DNA of 48,723 nucleotides from Marinilabiliales bacterium (GTDB lineage: Bacteria; Bacteroidota; Bacteroidia; Bacteroidales; SZUA-534), in contig DOTG01000037.1 in assembly GCA_003512955.1 (NCBI GenBank), positions 1-48,723 of the forward strand, written 5' to 3'. Below are positions 1 through 7,561 of this stretch, one piece after another. Under the pieces are notes generated by a model that worked only from the letters and a program-made list of their open reading frames with translations, ran no database searches and was not told where the DNA came from. Both the position numbers and the translations under genes were made by a program. Position 1 is the stretch's first letter. Each line of letters opens with the position of its first letter.

Positions 1-30
1 TAAACTTTTTAGACAGCCTCTTTCCATTCT

Positions 31-438
31 TTATGGTATATTATATTTTTGTTCTGGCAAATTAATAAATGGCATTTTCTTTTCACCTGCTATTTTACCA
101 ATCCTTAAAAGGATTTTATATTCCTCTATAGTTGTTGGCTCTACTGTCTTATACTTATATCCTTTATGTGAAGCCATTGTTATTCGCTGTTTTCCTATCA
201 CAACCTTAGGGTTGATAGTATTAATTTTAATTTTCGTTATAGTGTCATTTATTCTTTCAAAATGCAAATGAAATTCAGCTTTATATAATAAAGGTTTTTT
301 ACCTTTAAAATAAACATCCGAATACCCTAAAGTTGCATGTTTCAAATTTCTTGTACTCAACACAAGGTCATTTATATTCTCATCTTTATTAAATATGGTA
401 TCGTAGAGTAGTCTGTCAACTTCTTTATAAACCGTCAA
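31..438 (-). pseudogene. C-terminal part of a frame-disrupted exported small protein (Rhs-linked, immunity-like)
   Basis: The 135-residue frame opens at a TTG that overlaps the TGA stop of the preceding gene by 4 bp, and a TAA lies directly in front of that TTG. Its sequence matches the second half of the intact 200-residue protein at about 2.05-2.65 kb: both have a VVIGK/IVIGK motif, a VEP[TS]TIEEY motif, then IGK-GEK-MP and a closing LPE-K. The first half of the same family is encoded just upstream in another frame. The two halves together (76 + 135 residues) have the length of one intact copy, so I read this as one gene broken by a frameshift near 435-440. Translational coupling through the TTGA overlap is the alternative. 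The family is not one I recognise. Its position after an Rhs tip suggests an immunity role, which is inference. Confidence 0.6.
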
Positions 439-665
439 TTACACATAATCTCCTCCATATCAGGGCTTAATTGAGATTCAAAATCAAATATAATTTTCTC
501 TCTCAATTCATCCAATGGCATTTGATAAACATACTCTATTGGATTTGACGAACCAATCTGAAAAGGATATTTCCTTACCTTACTACAAGAACAAGCTGAA
601 CAAAAAAATAATAATAATAAATATAAGCTAACTTGATTTGCCATTTTAATTTGTCTATTTATCAT
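435..665 (-). CDS. N-terminal part of the same disrupted exported small protein
   Basis: This 76-residue frame begins with an export signal: a long Leu/Phe stretch followed by a Cys/Ser-rich segment that could serve as a lipobox. It then has NPIEYVY followed by a DELREKIIF-like helix, matching NPIEYVF and the following helix of the intact paralogue at about 2.65 kb. It stops at TGA (435-437), and the homologous remainder continues in another frame. A second ATG at 644 gives a cleaner signal-peptide start (MANQVSLYL). The first ATG overlaps the end of the orphan Rhs frame by 11 bp, so the two would be translationally coupled. The signal sequence puts the product outside the cytoplasm, as for the intact paralogue. 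The truncated product alone is probably not functional. Confidence 0.55.
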   Translation of the reverse strand: MINRQIKMANQVSLYLLLLFFCSACSCSKVRKYPFQIGSSNPIEYVYQMPLDELREKIIFDFESQLSPDMEEIMCN

Positions 666-1914
666 AATACCATTTTAAGAATTCATCACTATAATTTTGG
701 TCTGAACTTCTCCCTGGTTTATTGTATCGACCAGTATTACCATTTGCATTAGGTCTTACAGATTGCCATAACATATCTTGCATGCGTTCTTCATTTGACT
801 TCTCTTTTTTATTTGTCCTATTCGCCGTTACAGTTACCTCAGGTATCAATGTACCCCCATATTTTATGTCATATGCTTGTCTAATAAGCTTAAGCATTTC
901 TTGTTTTGCTAAAACAATATCTGGTTGATTTGCTGGATCCTCATAAGCTCCCATTTGCTCACCGAAAAAATGAGTTAGCCCAAAATTCTTTTCTTTTTTT
1001 ATACCCTTCCATACCTGAAATCCATTGTGAGTTGGAGATGCATTGTCCATCATGGCATGTAAAGCAATACCTAATTCAAAGAGCGCAGCATTGGGGTCAC
1101 TTGTATTTATAAAATTATCCAATTGCTGATTAATAAAATTGTCATATAATTTCATAGATGCACCTGTGCTAAGTCCTTCTTGACCCATTGCATGCCTGTA
1201 AGAATCATCAGTATCTTGAAATTCTGCAATGTCAGCGTATTTACTTGCTTGCATAAGAATTGCAATTTCATTGGTCGTTAATGTGCCTTTAAATGTTTCT
1301 TCAATCATCCTATTATGCACTTTTTCTGGCCACATACCGTTAGGGTCGTGATACTTTATTGGATTATTGAAACAATTTGAATATGGACTATGTCCAAAAT
1401 AACTTTCTGCAACTTTATCCATCACGTGCCACCTGCCTAAACTAGGGTCATAGAACCTGGCCCCGTAATCATACCAGTCCAAATTAATGTTGCCCAGGGT
1501 GTTGTCCTGGAGCTCCTTGCCGTTGTACAGGTATTTGTTGGTGTTGTTCTCGTACAGGGCGGAGGCCATCTTCATCCCGAAGGGGTAATAATCGGCCTCC
1601 TGCACCGCATCGGCTGCACCGCTGGTACCGGCTATATAGGCCACGCGGGTGTTGCCCAGGTGGTCCTTCAGGTGGTACTCATATATGGGGCTGCCTGAAC
1701 CAAAATCTACCCGCCCTTCGGGGGTAAGAAGGTATTCGATATTCCATGCCATTATAGGATAGGCCCGGACCATTACCACATCCCCCATATAATATTCATC
1801 CACAGCGGGGTTGGTTGCGGTGCTGGTACGCTTTGCCAGCTTGTTGCCCATAGCATCATATAAGTATTCAACCTTATCGGTGGTGTTCACGGTGGTGGTG
1901 ATTTTATTGGGCAA
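655..1914 (-). CDS. Orphan Rhs core fragment with a phospholipase C-like tip (no proper start codon)
   Basis: This is the distal end of an Rhs protein: about 190 residues of RHS-associated core (YLYDA, YEYHLKDHLGN, DYYPFGMKM, YNGKELQDN, YDYGARFYDP, LGRW) and then a variable tip. The first listed codon is TTG in the middle of a conserved core stretch. Upstream the frame stays open without an ATG (reading SYNKLNLPNK) until a TAA near 1980, and there is no signal peptide. The core DNA is nearly identical to the full-length gene at 3443-3929. The tip shows W-x4-H near residue 196, D...SYRH, H-x3-D-x5-H (HAMMDNASPTH) near 288 and H-x3-E (HFFGE) near 314. This order and spacing match the zinc ligands of phospholipase C-fold enzymes. 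I infer a silent displaced tip cassette; expression as it stands is doubtful. Confidence 0.8.
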   Translation of the reverse strand: MPNKITTTVNTTDKVEYLYDAMGNKLAKRTSTATNPAVDEYYMGDVVMVRAYPIMAWNIEYLLTPEGRVDFGSGSPIYEYHLKDHLGNTRVAYIAGTSGAADAVQEADYYPFGMKMASALYENNTNKYLYNGKELQDNTLGNINLDWYDYGARFYDPSLGRWHVMDKVAESYFGHSPYSNCFNNPIKYHDPNGMWPEKVHNRMIEETFKGTLTTNEIAILMQASKYADIAEFQDTDDSYRHAMGQEGLSTGASMKLYDNFINQQLDNFINTSDPNAALFELGIALHAMMDNASPTHNGFQVWKGIKKEKNFGLTHFFGEQMGAYEDPANQPDIVLAKQEMLKLIRQAYDIKYGGTLIPEVTVTANRTNKKEKSNEERMQDMLWQSVRPNANGNTGRYNKPGRSSDQNYSDEFLKWYYDK

Positions 1915-1919
1915 ATTTA
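1445..1919. repeat. Direct repeat of Rhs core DNA (copy 1; copy 2 at 3443-3929)
   Basis: The segment repeats 3443-3929 in the same orientation with few differences. It includes an uninterrupted identical run of 87 bp (1535-1621) and an identical stretch running to the shared end at 1919/3929. Similarity stops sharply at both ends, where the two genes diverge into different tips and different upstream sequence. It is GC-richer than the AT-rich tip beside it. Such homology would let recombination swap the downstream tip. Confidence 0.85.
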
Positions 1920-2027
1920 ATTTATTATAACTTACCTTAATTCTATTTTCCCAATATCGGGGATACTTTTTATGAGTTTATGGAGAATGCAGCACTGCAG
2001 CTTAAACAACTGGCGTCATAAAAACAA

Positions 2028-2048
2028 AAAGCCCCGGTTTGGGGCTTT
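2028..2048 (-). terminator. Intrinsic terminator of the Rhs operon
   Basis: On the minus strand an AAAGCCCC arm, a 5-nt loop and a GGGGCTTT arm are followed by TTTGTTTTT. It starts a few bases after the stop codon of the 200-residue gene at 2054. It separates the full-length Rhs unit from the orphan cassette downstream, which therefore lacks an obvious transcript of its own. Confidence 0.85.
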
Positions 2049-2053
2049 GCTGT

Positions 2054-2650
2054 TTATTTCTTTTCCGGCAGACTCAATGGTGGCATTCCTTTTTCTCCAA
2101 CCAGCTTTCCTATTTCAAGCAAAATTTCATATTCTTCTATAGTCGATGGCTCTACTGCTAATGTCTTATCTTTTCTAACAAAATGAGGTGGTTTTGGAAT
2201 CATCTCCTTACCTATAACAATCTTTGAATCAATTGTAGTTACGGTAATTTGTGAATGTAATCCATCGATTGATTTAATGTGCAAGTAAAACCATGCTGTG
2301 TAATTTAATGGGGTTCCTTTTTTATCAAAATAAATCCATGATTTACCTAAATAGGTTGTCGGCATTAAACAAAATGCAGAATTTTCTTCAGATTGTTCCA
2401 ATAAAACGGACAACTTTTTTAAAACCATATATTTATGTGCTTTATCCCACAGCATAGTATTATCTATTCTTAATTGATTAAATATAACCTTATAAAGGCT
2501 ATCCTTAGAGATGTTAAATACATATTCAATAGGATTTTTCTTTTCTAATTCAATCTTTGTTAACTTATCTTTGCCATATGCAAATATGAACTCTAAACAA
2601 ATAAATGTTAGGACAAGCATTTTTTTACTAGCTATTATTGTTTTTATCAT
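2054..2650 (-). CDS. Exported small protein downstream of the Rhs tip (candidate immunity protein)
   Basis: The product has about 198 residues from the ATG at 2650; a GTG two codons earlier is possible. A basic start and hydrophobic core (MLVLTFICLEFIFAYG) form a signal peptide, so it acts in the periplasm or at the envelope. The mature part has NPIEYVF, a central region, then IVIGK and VEPSTIEEYEILLEIGK near the C-terminus. I do not recognise the family. A paralogue with the same landmarks follows the orphan Rhs tip at 31-665, so each Rhs tip is followed by one member. It starts about 45 bp after the Rhs stop and is followed directly by a strong terminator, which makes it the last gene of the operon. 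Pairing with the tip suggests an immunity function; an accessory or chaperone role remains possible. Confidence 0.75.
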   Translation of the reverse strand: MIKTIIASKKMLVLTFICLEFIFAYGKDKLTKIELEKKNPIEYVFNISKDSLYKVIFNQLRIDNTMLWDKAHKYMVLKKLSVLLEQSEENSAFCLMPTTYLGKSWIYFDKKGTPLNYTAWFYLHIKSIDGLHSQITVTTIDSKIVIGKEMIPKPPHFVRKDKTLAVEPSTIEEYEILLEIGKLVGEKGMPPLSLPEKK

Positions 2651-2697
2651 TTTCACATAGTTAAGTTAACATTCTATTGATTTTAATCATTTCAATA

Positions 2698-5600
2698 TCA
2701 GTTCTTTGGCGGCATAGGTATTGGCGGTTGCGGCAAAGGACGAGGTGTAATAGGAACCGGTGTCGGCACAGGTAACGGATTTGGAATTGGCTTTGGTGGA
2801 ATCGGAGTAATTGGAGACGGCGGTACAGGTCTAGGAGGCGTTGGTGAATTTTCCGCCTGAAAAAATGGTAAATTCGGTTTTGCTTCCTTAAATGCATCAA
2901 CTACCAATCCTACCGATAATTGATATGCTTTGCTATCACTTCCTTTAATATTTACTTCATTTCCAAGATGAGTCCATGAAGTCGGATTCAAACCAGATTG
3001 ACCATACCAAGGTTTCCAACTGTGAGATTTAGCATGCTCATCGGACATCGCATGAATTGCATATCCTAACTTTTCATAGTTACCTGTACTTTGAAATTCT
3101 GCAATGTTTTGTCTTACCCAATTATCTCTTGCATCTTTAGCTTCTTCAATACTTTGGCTATTTGTACCATCTCTCATAGAATGCATGTAAGAGAATTCTG
3201 CCTCTTGAAAGTTTTTATCTATAAATACACCTCCTGCAATAATTGCATCCAATTGCTCAACAGTTAAACCATGTCCAATATATGGGCTTAAAGCTTCTCG
3301 AATTATCTTCTCATGCACCCAAAAAGGCCATCTTCCTCCAGGTTCAATATAATTAACAGGATTATTATAACAATAAGCATATAGGCTGATACCGGGAACA
3401 AGCTCGGCATAAGGTTCTTTTGTAGTCCACCTCCCCAATTGCGGGTCATAAAACCGTGCCCCGTAATCATACCAGTCCAGATTAATGTTTCCCAGCAGGT
3501 TGTCCTGGAGCTCCTTGCCGTTGTACAGGTACTTGTTGGTGTTGTTCTCGTACAGGGCGGAGGCCATCTTCATCCCGAAGGGGTAATAATCGGCCTCCTG
3601 CACCGCATCGGCTGCACCGTTGGCACCGGCTATATAGGCCACGCGGGTGTTGCCCAGGTGGTCTTTCAGGTGGTACTCGTAGGTAGGCACCCCGGTAAAC
3701 GATGAACCGGCTGTGGTGGCCCTGCCCTCGGGGGTAAGGATGTACTGCAGATACCAAGCAAAAGTGGGGTACGGTTTCACAAGTACCACATCGCCCATAT
3801 AATATTCAAATACCGCCGGGTTGTTTGCAGTACTGGTCAGCTTGGCCAGTTTGGCACCTGAGGCATCGTATAAATATTCAACCTTGTCGGTGGTGTTCAC
3901 GGTGGTGGTGATTTTATTGGGCAAATTTAGGTAATTATATGCAATATTGAGCTTTTTGTTTAAGTCCGTCACCATATTCCCGTTGCCGTCATAGGTATAG
4001 TCGGTACCCGTTCCGGTGTTGCCGTCAATAAACCCGCCGCTTGCCGTTGCTGCATCGCTCACATATTTAAGCCTGTTCCCGTTGTTCAGGTAATTATAAG
4101 TCAGGTTGTCAATTGTGGCGGTACCCTGTTTCCGTGTCAGGCTGTTAATATTTCCATTGGCGTCGTAAGTAAGGTTCTCGTTATAATATTCTGCATTAGT
4201 TGTAAGGCTGCTGCCTTGTTTGTAATACGATGTTCTCAGCCGGTTCAACCCGTCGTAGGTATAACGGTATCCCTTTTTATCCAACCCCGAGATGGTCCAT
4301 ACCGCCCCAGCAATGTTCCCGTTGAATAGCGTGCCGTTGGCCAGCTGGCTGTGGGAGGTATTATAGAGCAGCTCCATCCCGAACAGGTCGCCCTCGCCGT
4401 CGCTTACCGTGCTGTTGTTGATGCCGGAGAGCCAGCCACGGATGTTGTAGCTGTAATCGGTGTACTGGAGGTAGGGTTTGTTAAAATCAGGCATCCCCGT
4501 CCGTTTTTCCATGAGCTGCCCCAGTTCGTTGTACCCGTTCTGTGCCAGCAGCACCTCGGCGTTGGTGCCTATTTTGTGGTAGGCCTCCAGCAGGCGGTTG
4601 CGGTGGTCATATACCATCTTCTGGGCTATGGTCAGCATCTCGGCGGTACCGTTTTTTACCTGTTTCTGGGTCTTGAGCAGGTTGCCTGTAAAATCGTATC
4701 TGTTGTTTACAACAGTGGTCAGGTTGTTGTAGTCCACGGTGGTGGTACCTATCACCCGGCCATACCTGTCGTAAAAGTTTTTGGTTACGGTAAAGGCATT
4801 GGTTAGGGTAAATGAGGTTCCCGTGGTCAGTGGCCGGGTTTTGACCAAGGTTACCATCCCTGTGGTAGCTGTGCTGGCCGAGGCATCATAATCGGTAGTC
4901 AGCCGTGTATAACCGATACCCGAATGGTACGAGGGGTAGTTATCGTAATAGGTAATGGTGTTAACATCTGCCAACGCAATAATTATTTCTGGGGGATAGC
5001 TGGTATTTTTGTACAACAGCCCGGTGGACTGGTCGGGGACTTCGCCCATATCCCCGTTATCGTTATTGAAATATCCCTGGAGTACCTCACGGGTTGCAGT
5101 TTTAGTTATTTCACCTGTAATAACCGGCCGGTTTAAAACATCATACATGGTGAATGACCATTTTTGTTGCTGTGCAGTGGCCTGGTTGCCATCCTGGGTC
5201 ATCACCAAACGGTCGCGTTTGTCGTAAACCATATCCACAGCCCCAGCCCCGGGCAATCGCTTGAGGGTCATCCGCCTTTTGGCGTCGTATTCGTAATAGT
5301 AGCAAAGTTCCATGACATATGGGTATGTGTTGCTATAGCTTGTCGATGTCAGGTACTGTAACGCCTTTGGGGGCACCACATACCGGAGCAGCCCGAAGTC
5401 GTCGTAGGCATAATAGGTGCGGAACTTGGTGGTGCCGTCCCGCGACTCCTTCATCACCACCTTGCCCTCCAGGTCTTTGTATTCCAATACCACATGGCCG
5501 TCCTCATCGGTTACCTGGTTGACATAAAGGGTGCCGGCGGCATAGGTGCCTGCTTTATAAAGGGCCGCCGAAGCGGTGGCGGCAATGGTGTACATGTTCA

Positions 5601-7149
5601 CATCGCCGGCCGTGTTGGTACCGTAGGTATATGAAACGGGTTTAGTTTGCCAGCTGTTCCCCGGGGCATAGGTTTCAACCAACCGGTCCAGGGGGGAGCT
5701 TTCAAACACCTTTTCCGATAACAGGGCCCCGGTATTGGTTTCTACTACCACCCCGTTGCTGTTCCCTGTGGCATAGAATGAGGTACGGTTTGTGGCACAG
5801 GTGCTGGCAGCGATAAACGCCCCTTTGTTTGAGGCTTTGGTAAAGGGGAGGTAATCGTACACCTGCCGCCCCACGTTGTCGTAACCGACTTCTGTGACGA
5901 TATCCTTCCCGGTGGGGCTCGCGCAGACCGAAACAGTTAATACCGGCCTTCCCAGCCCGTCGAAATACCGGATGTCCTCGGGGTACGAATCCGGGAAGCG
6001 GCTGAGGGTAATGTCCGGGACACTGGTAACAGCTGTCCTCGGCGAAATGGTGGCTATATAGTTGGCTGTAGCAGTCCGTGCAGGGATATAGTTCGATACT
6101 GTTGCCGGTGCATTGTAATAGGTGCCAAAGGAGGCCCATACGTAGTTAAAGTAAGCCCCTGTTGATGATATATTGGCTACCACCACCAGCCGATGGGCGC
6201 CATCGGTAGAGGTTCCAGTATAGGTACAGGTTGATGCACCCACTTTAAATACCAGGTTGTTTCCTGTCCGCTGTACAGAGCAGACGGTTCCTGCAGGGAT
6301 GCTGGAATAACTTCCCACTGTGGAACCATTGGCCTTGGCAACTACTGTCGAAGTACTGGTACTTGAACTGTAAGTGATAGAAAACCCATATAAAACAGCA
6401 GATAAATTTGTGGGGTCAGCCAAGCCTAGAACCATAGAACCTGAATTTATAGAACCGATAGTGAACCCAAATGTGCCATCGGTATTGGCCGGCAGGGTGT
6501 TATAAGAATTGGCTGTTCCAGTTGACATATAGGTAGAAAAACCTGTTCCACTGGTACCAAACCCCCCGGTCATATTTGTCCAGCTGATATAATCGGTAGT
6601 ATAGGTAATCTTCACATAGGGACGCAGGGACACGGTTCCACCAAACTCGGCAGAGTAGAAGGTGGCACTGTTGCCACTGGCGGCGGCACTGATCTGGAAC
6701 CCGTAATTGGAGGATGGCGATGAATACCACCCCTGCGCCCATGAAGTAATGTCAATGGTGTTTGCTGAGGGGAACCCAGATTTGGAGATACGCCCGGTAG
6801 TAGTTGTTGCTGGTTTATTAGCATAAGTGGCTGTGGTTTCACCCCAGCTGGCCGTAGCTTTATCGAAATAAAAGACACTCGACGGGCTGGTTACCGATGA
6901 GGCAAACAAATAAAGCTCCGCTTTTGTGATGATGGCATGGGTGGGTATCGAGCTCAGGTCAACCTTCATAAGGGTTAGCAGGCTGGTGCTATATTGGGCA
7001 TACAGGTATTGCCCGGTCCCATAATTCGAAGTAGTTGCTGAAGCTGAAACATAGGTATCTGTTGTAACAGATATATCAACAGTTGCCGCGTTAATTGCCC
7101 CCGGGAGCATGGATATAATGGACAGGATTGCAGTAATAATCTTTCTCAT
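2698..7149 (-). CDS. Large exported Rhs protein with DNRLRE-like N-terminus, phospholipase C-like tip and proline-rich tail
   Basis: The product has 1483 residues. In order: signal peptide (1-21, ending GAINA); a DNRLRE/CBM96-like module (about 22-185); a lectin-like beta region (about 190-345); a DUF6443-type segment (IRYFDGLGRPVLTV, about 360-430); many YD repeats; RHS core (about 1075-1240, with YDYGARFYDP and LGRW); tip (about 1265-1430); and a tail from about 1433 in which nearly every second residue is Pro. The tip has W-x4-H (WPFWVH), D...SYMH, H-x3-D-x5-H (HAMSDEHAKSH) and H-x3-E (HLGNE), the ligand pattern of zinc-dependent phospholipase C/P1-nuclease folds. Its start overlaps the preceding gene by 4 bp (ATGA). 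The core is GC-rich and the tip AT-rich, as expected for a tip acquired separately. Surface display or release is likely; enzymatic activity is inferred. Confidence 0.88.
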   Translation of the reverse strand: MRKIITAILSIISMLPGAINAATVDISVTTDTYVSASATTSNYGTGQYLYAQYSTSLLTLMKVDLSSIPTHAIITKAELYLFASSVTSPSSVFYFDKATASWGETTATYANKPATTTTGRISKSGFPSANTIDITSWAQGWYSSPSSNYGFQISAAASGNSATFYSAEFGGTVSLRPYVKITYTTDYISWTNMTGGFGTSGTGFSTYMSTGTANSYNTLPANTDGTFGFTIGSINSGSMVLGLADPTNLSAVLYGFSITYSSSTSTSTVVAKANGSTVGSYSSIPAGTVCSVQRTGNNLVFKVGASTCTYTGTSTDGAHRLVVVANISSTGAYFNYVWASFGTYYNAPATVSNYIPARTATANYIATISPRTAVTSVPDITLSRFPDSYPEDIRYFDGLGRPVLTVSVCASPTGKDIVTEVGYDNVGRQVYDYLPFTKASNKGAFIAASTCATNRTSFYATGNSNGVVVETNTGALLSEKVFESSPLDRLVETYAPGNSWQTKPVSYTYGTNTAGDVNMYTIAATASAALYKAGTYAAGTLYVNQVTDEDGHVVLEYKDLEGKVVMKESRDGTTKFRTYYAYDDFGLLRYVVPPKALQYLTSTSYSNTYPYVMELCYYYEYDAKRRMTLKRLPGAGAVDMVYDKRDRLVMTQDGNQATAQQQKWSFTMYDVLNRPVITGEITKTATREVLQGYFNNDNGDMGEVPDQSTGLLYKNTSYPPEIIIALADVNTITYYDNYPSYHSGIGYTRLTTDYDASASTATTGMVTLVKTRPLTTGTSFTLTNAFTVTKNFYDRYGRVIGTTTVDYNNLTTVVNNRYDFTGNLLKTQKQVKNGTAEMLTIAQKMVYDHRNRLLEAYHKIGTNAEVLLAQNGYNELGQLMEKRTGMPDFNKPYLQYTDYSYNIRGWLSGINNSTVSDGEGDLFGMELLYNTSHSQLANGTLFNGNIAGAVWTISGLDKKGYRYTYDGLNRLRTSYYKQGSSLTTNAEYYNENLTYDANGNINSLTRKQGTATIDNLTYNYLNNGNRLKYVSDAATASGGFIDGNTGTGTDYTYDGNGNMVTDLNKKLNIAYNYLNLPNKITTTVNTTDKVEYLYDASGAKLAKLTSTANNPAVFEYYMGDVVLVKPYPTFAWYLQYILTPEGRATTAGSSFTGVPTYEYHLKDHLGNTRVAYIAGANGAADAVQEADYYPFGMKMASALYENNTNKYLYNGKELQDNLLGNINLDWYDYGARFYDPQLGRWTTKEPYAELVPGISLYAYCYNNPVNYIEPGGRWPFWVHEKIIREALSPYIGHGLTVEQLDAIIAGGVFIDKNFQEAEFSYMHSMRDGTNSQSIEEAKDARDNWVRQNIAEFQSTGNYEKLGYAIHAMSDEHAKSHSWKPWYGQSGLNPTSWTHLGNEVNIKGSDSKAYQLSVGLVVDAFKEAKPNLPFFQAENSPTPPRPVPPSPITPIPPKPIPNPLPVPTPVPITPRPLPQPPIPMPPKN
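3443..3929. repeat. Direct repeat of Rhs core DNA (copy 2)
   Basis: This is the partner of 1445-1919. It lies inside the full-length Rhs gene and covers the last core repeats up to GARFYDP, immediately before the variable tip. A crossover here with copy 1 would fuse the full-length gene to the orphan tip and delete the present tip and its small partner gene. Confidence 0.85.
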
Positions 7150-7550
7150 GGGTTCAATAGTTGTTGGTTGTTGTCAAATAGTTTTGTTGCCACATAAAAA
7201 TGCTCGGGGTCAACCTCAAATTGGCCGGCAGGTATTACCAGCCACCCTTCAGGGCTAATTGCCGTTTGGGTTGACGACTGTCCGTCTGTAAGGTTAACCT
7301 CGGAGTAGTAAAGGTCGCTGTCGCCTTCTGAGGTCCCGAAACTAATCTGGACCGAGGCCAAACCAGGGGCCATGGGCAGGTTTATGACAACACGTATCTC
7401 TTTAACCCAGGCACTGTCTGGTAGCCCTGCGGGGGTTATGTAGTCCGTCCGAACTATCCAGGTTGAGTCAATGGTTGTTTCTTGTGCCCCGGCGGTAAAT
7501 AGGAGGAACCCAAATGTGGCGGTCAATAATATTTTAATGGGATTTTTCAT
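7146..7550 (-). CDS. Small exported protein of the Rhs operon
   Basis: The product has 134 residues with a clear signal peptide (hydrophobic stretch ILLTATFGFLLFTAGAQ, cleavage near residue 22). The mature part is acidic and beta-rich in appearance (WIVRTDYITPAGLPDSAWV, then IRVVINLP and VQISFGTSEGDSDLYYSEV). No known domain or catalytic motif is evident. It lies between two Rhs/YD genes, 11 bp downstream of the first and overlapping the second by 4 bp, so it is co-translated with the large Rhs protein. This arrangement suggests a structural or folding partner of the Rhs protein, which is inference from context only. Confidence 0.75.
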   Translation of the reverse strand: MKNPIKILLTATFGFLLFTAGAQETTIDSTWIVRTDYITPAGLPDSAWVKEIRVVINLPMAPGLASVQISFGTSEGDSDLYYSEVNLTDGQSSTQTAISPEGWLVIPAGQFEVDPEHFYVATKLFDNNQQLLNP

Positions 7551-7561
7551 CGTGTTGCAGT

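Noticed and set aside
4351..4806. Plus-strand 151-residue open frame inside the Rhs gene
   Set aside because: It is antisense to conserved YD repeats in GC-rich DNA, has no domain, and appears only because that DNA has few stops on the other strand.
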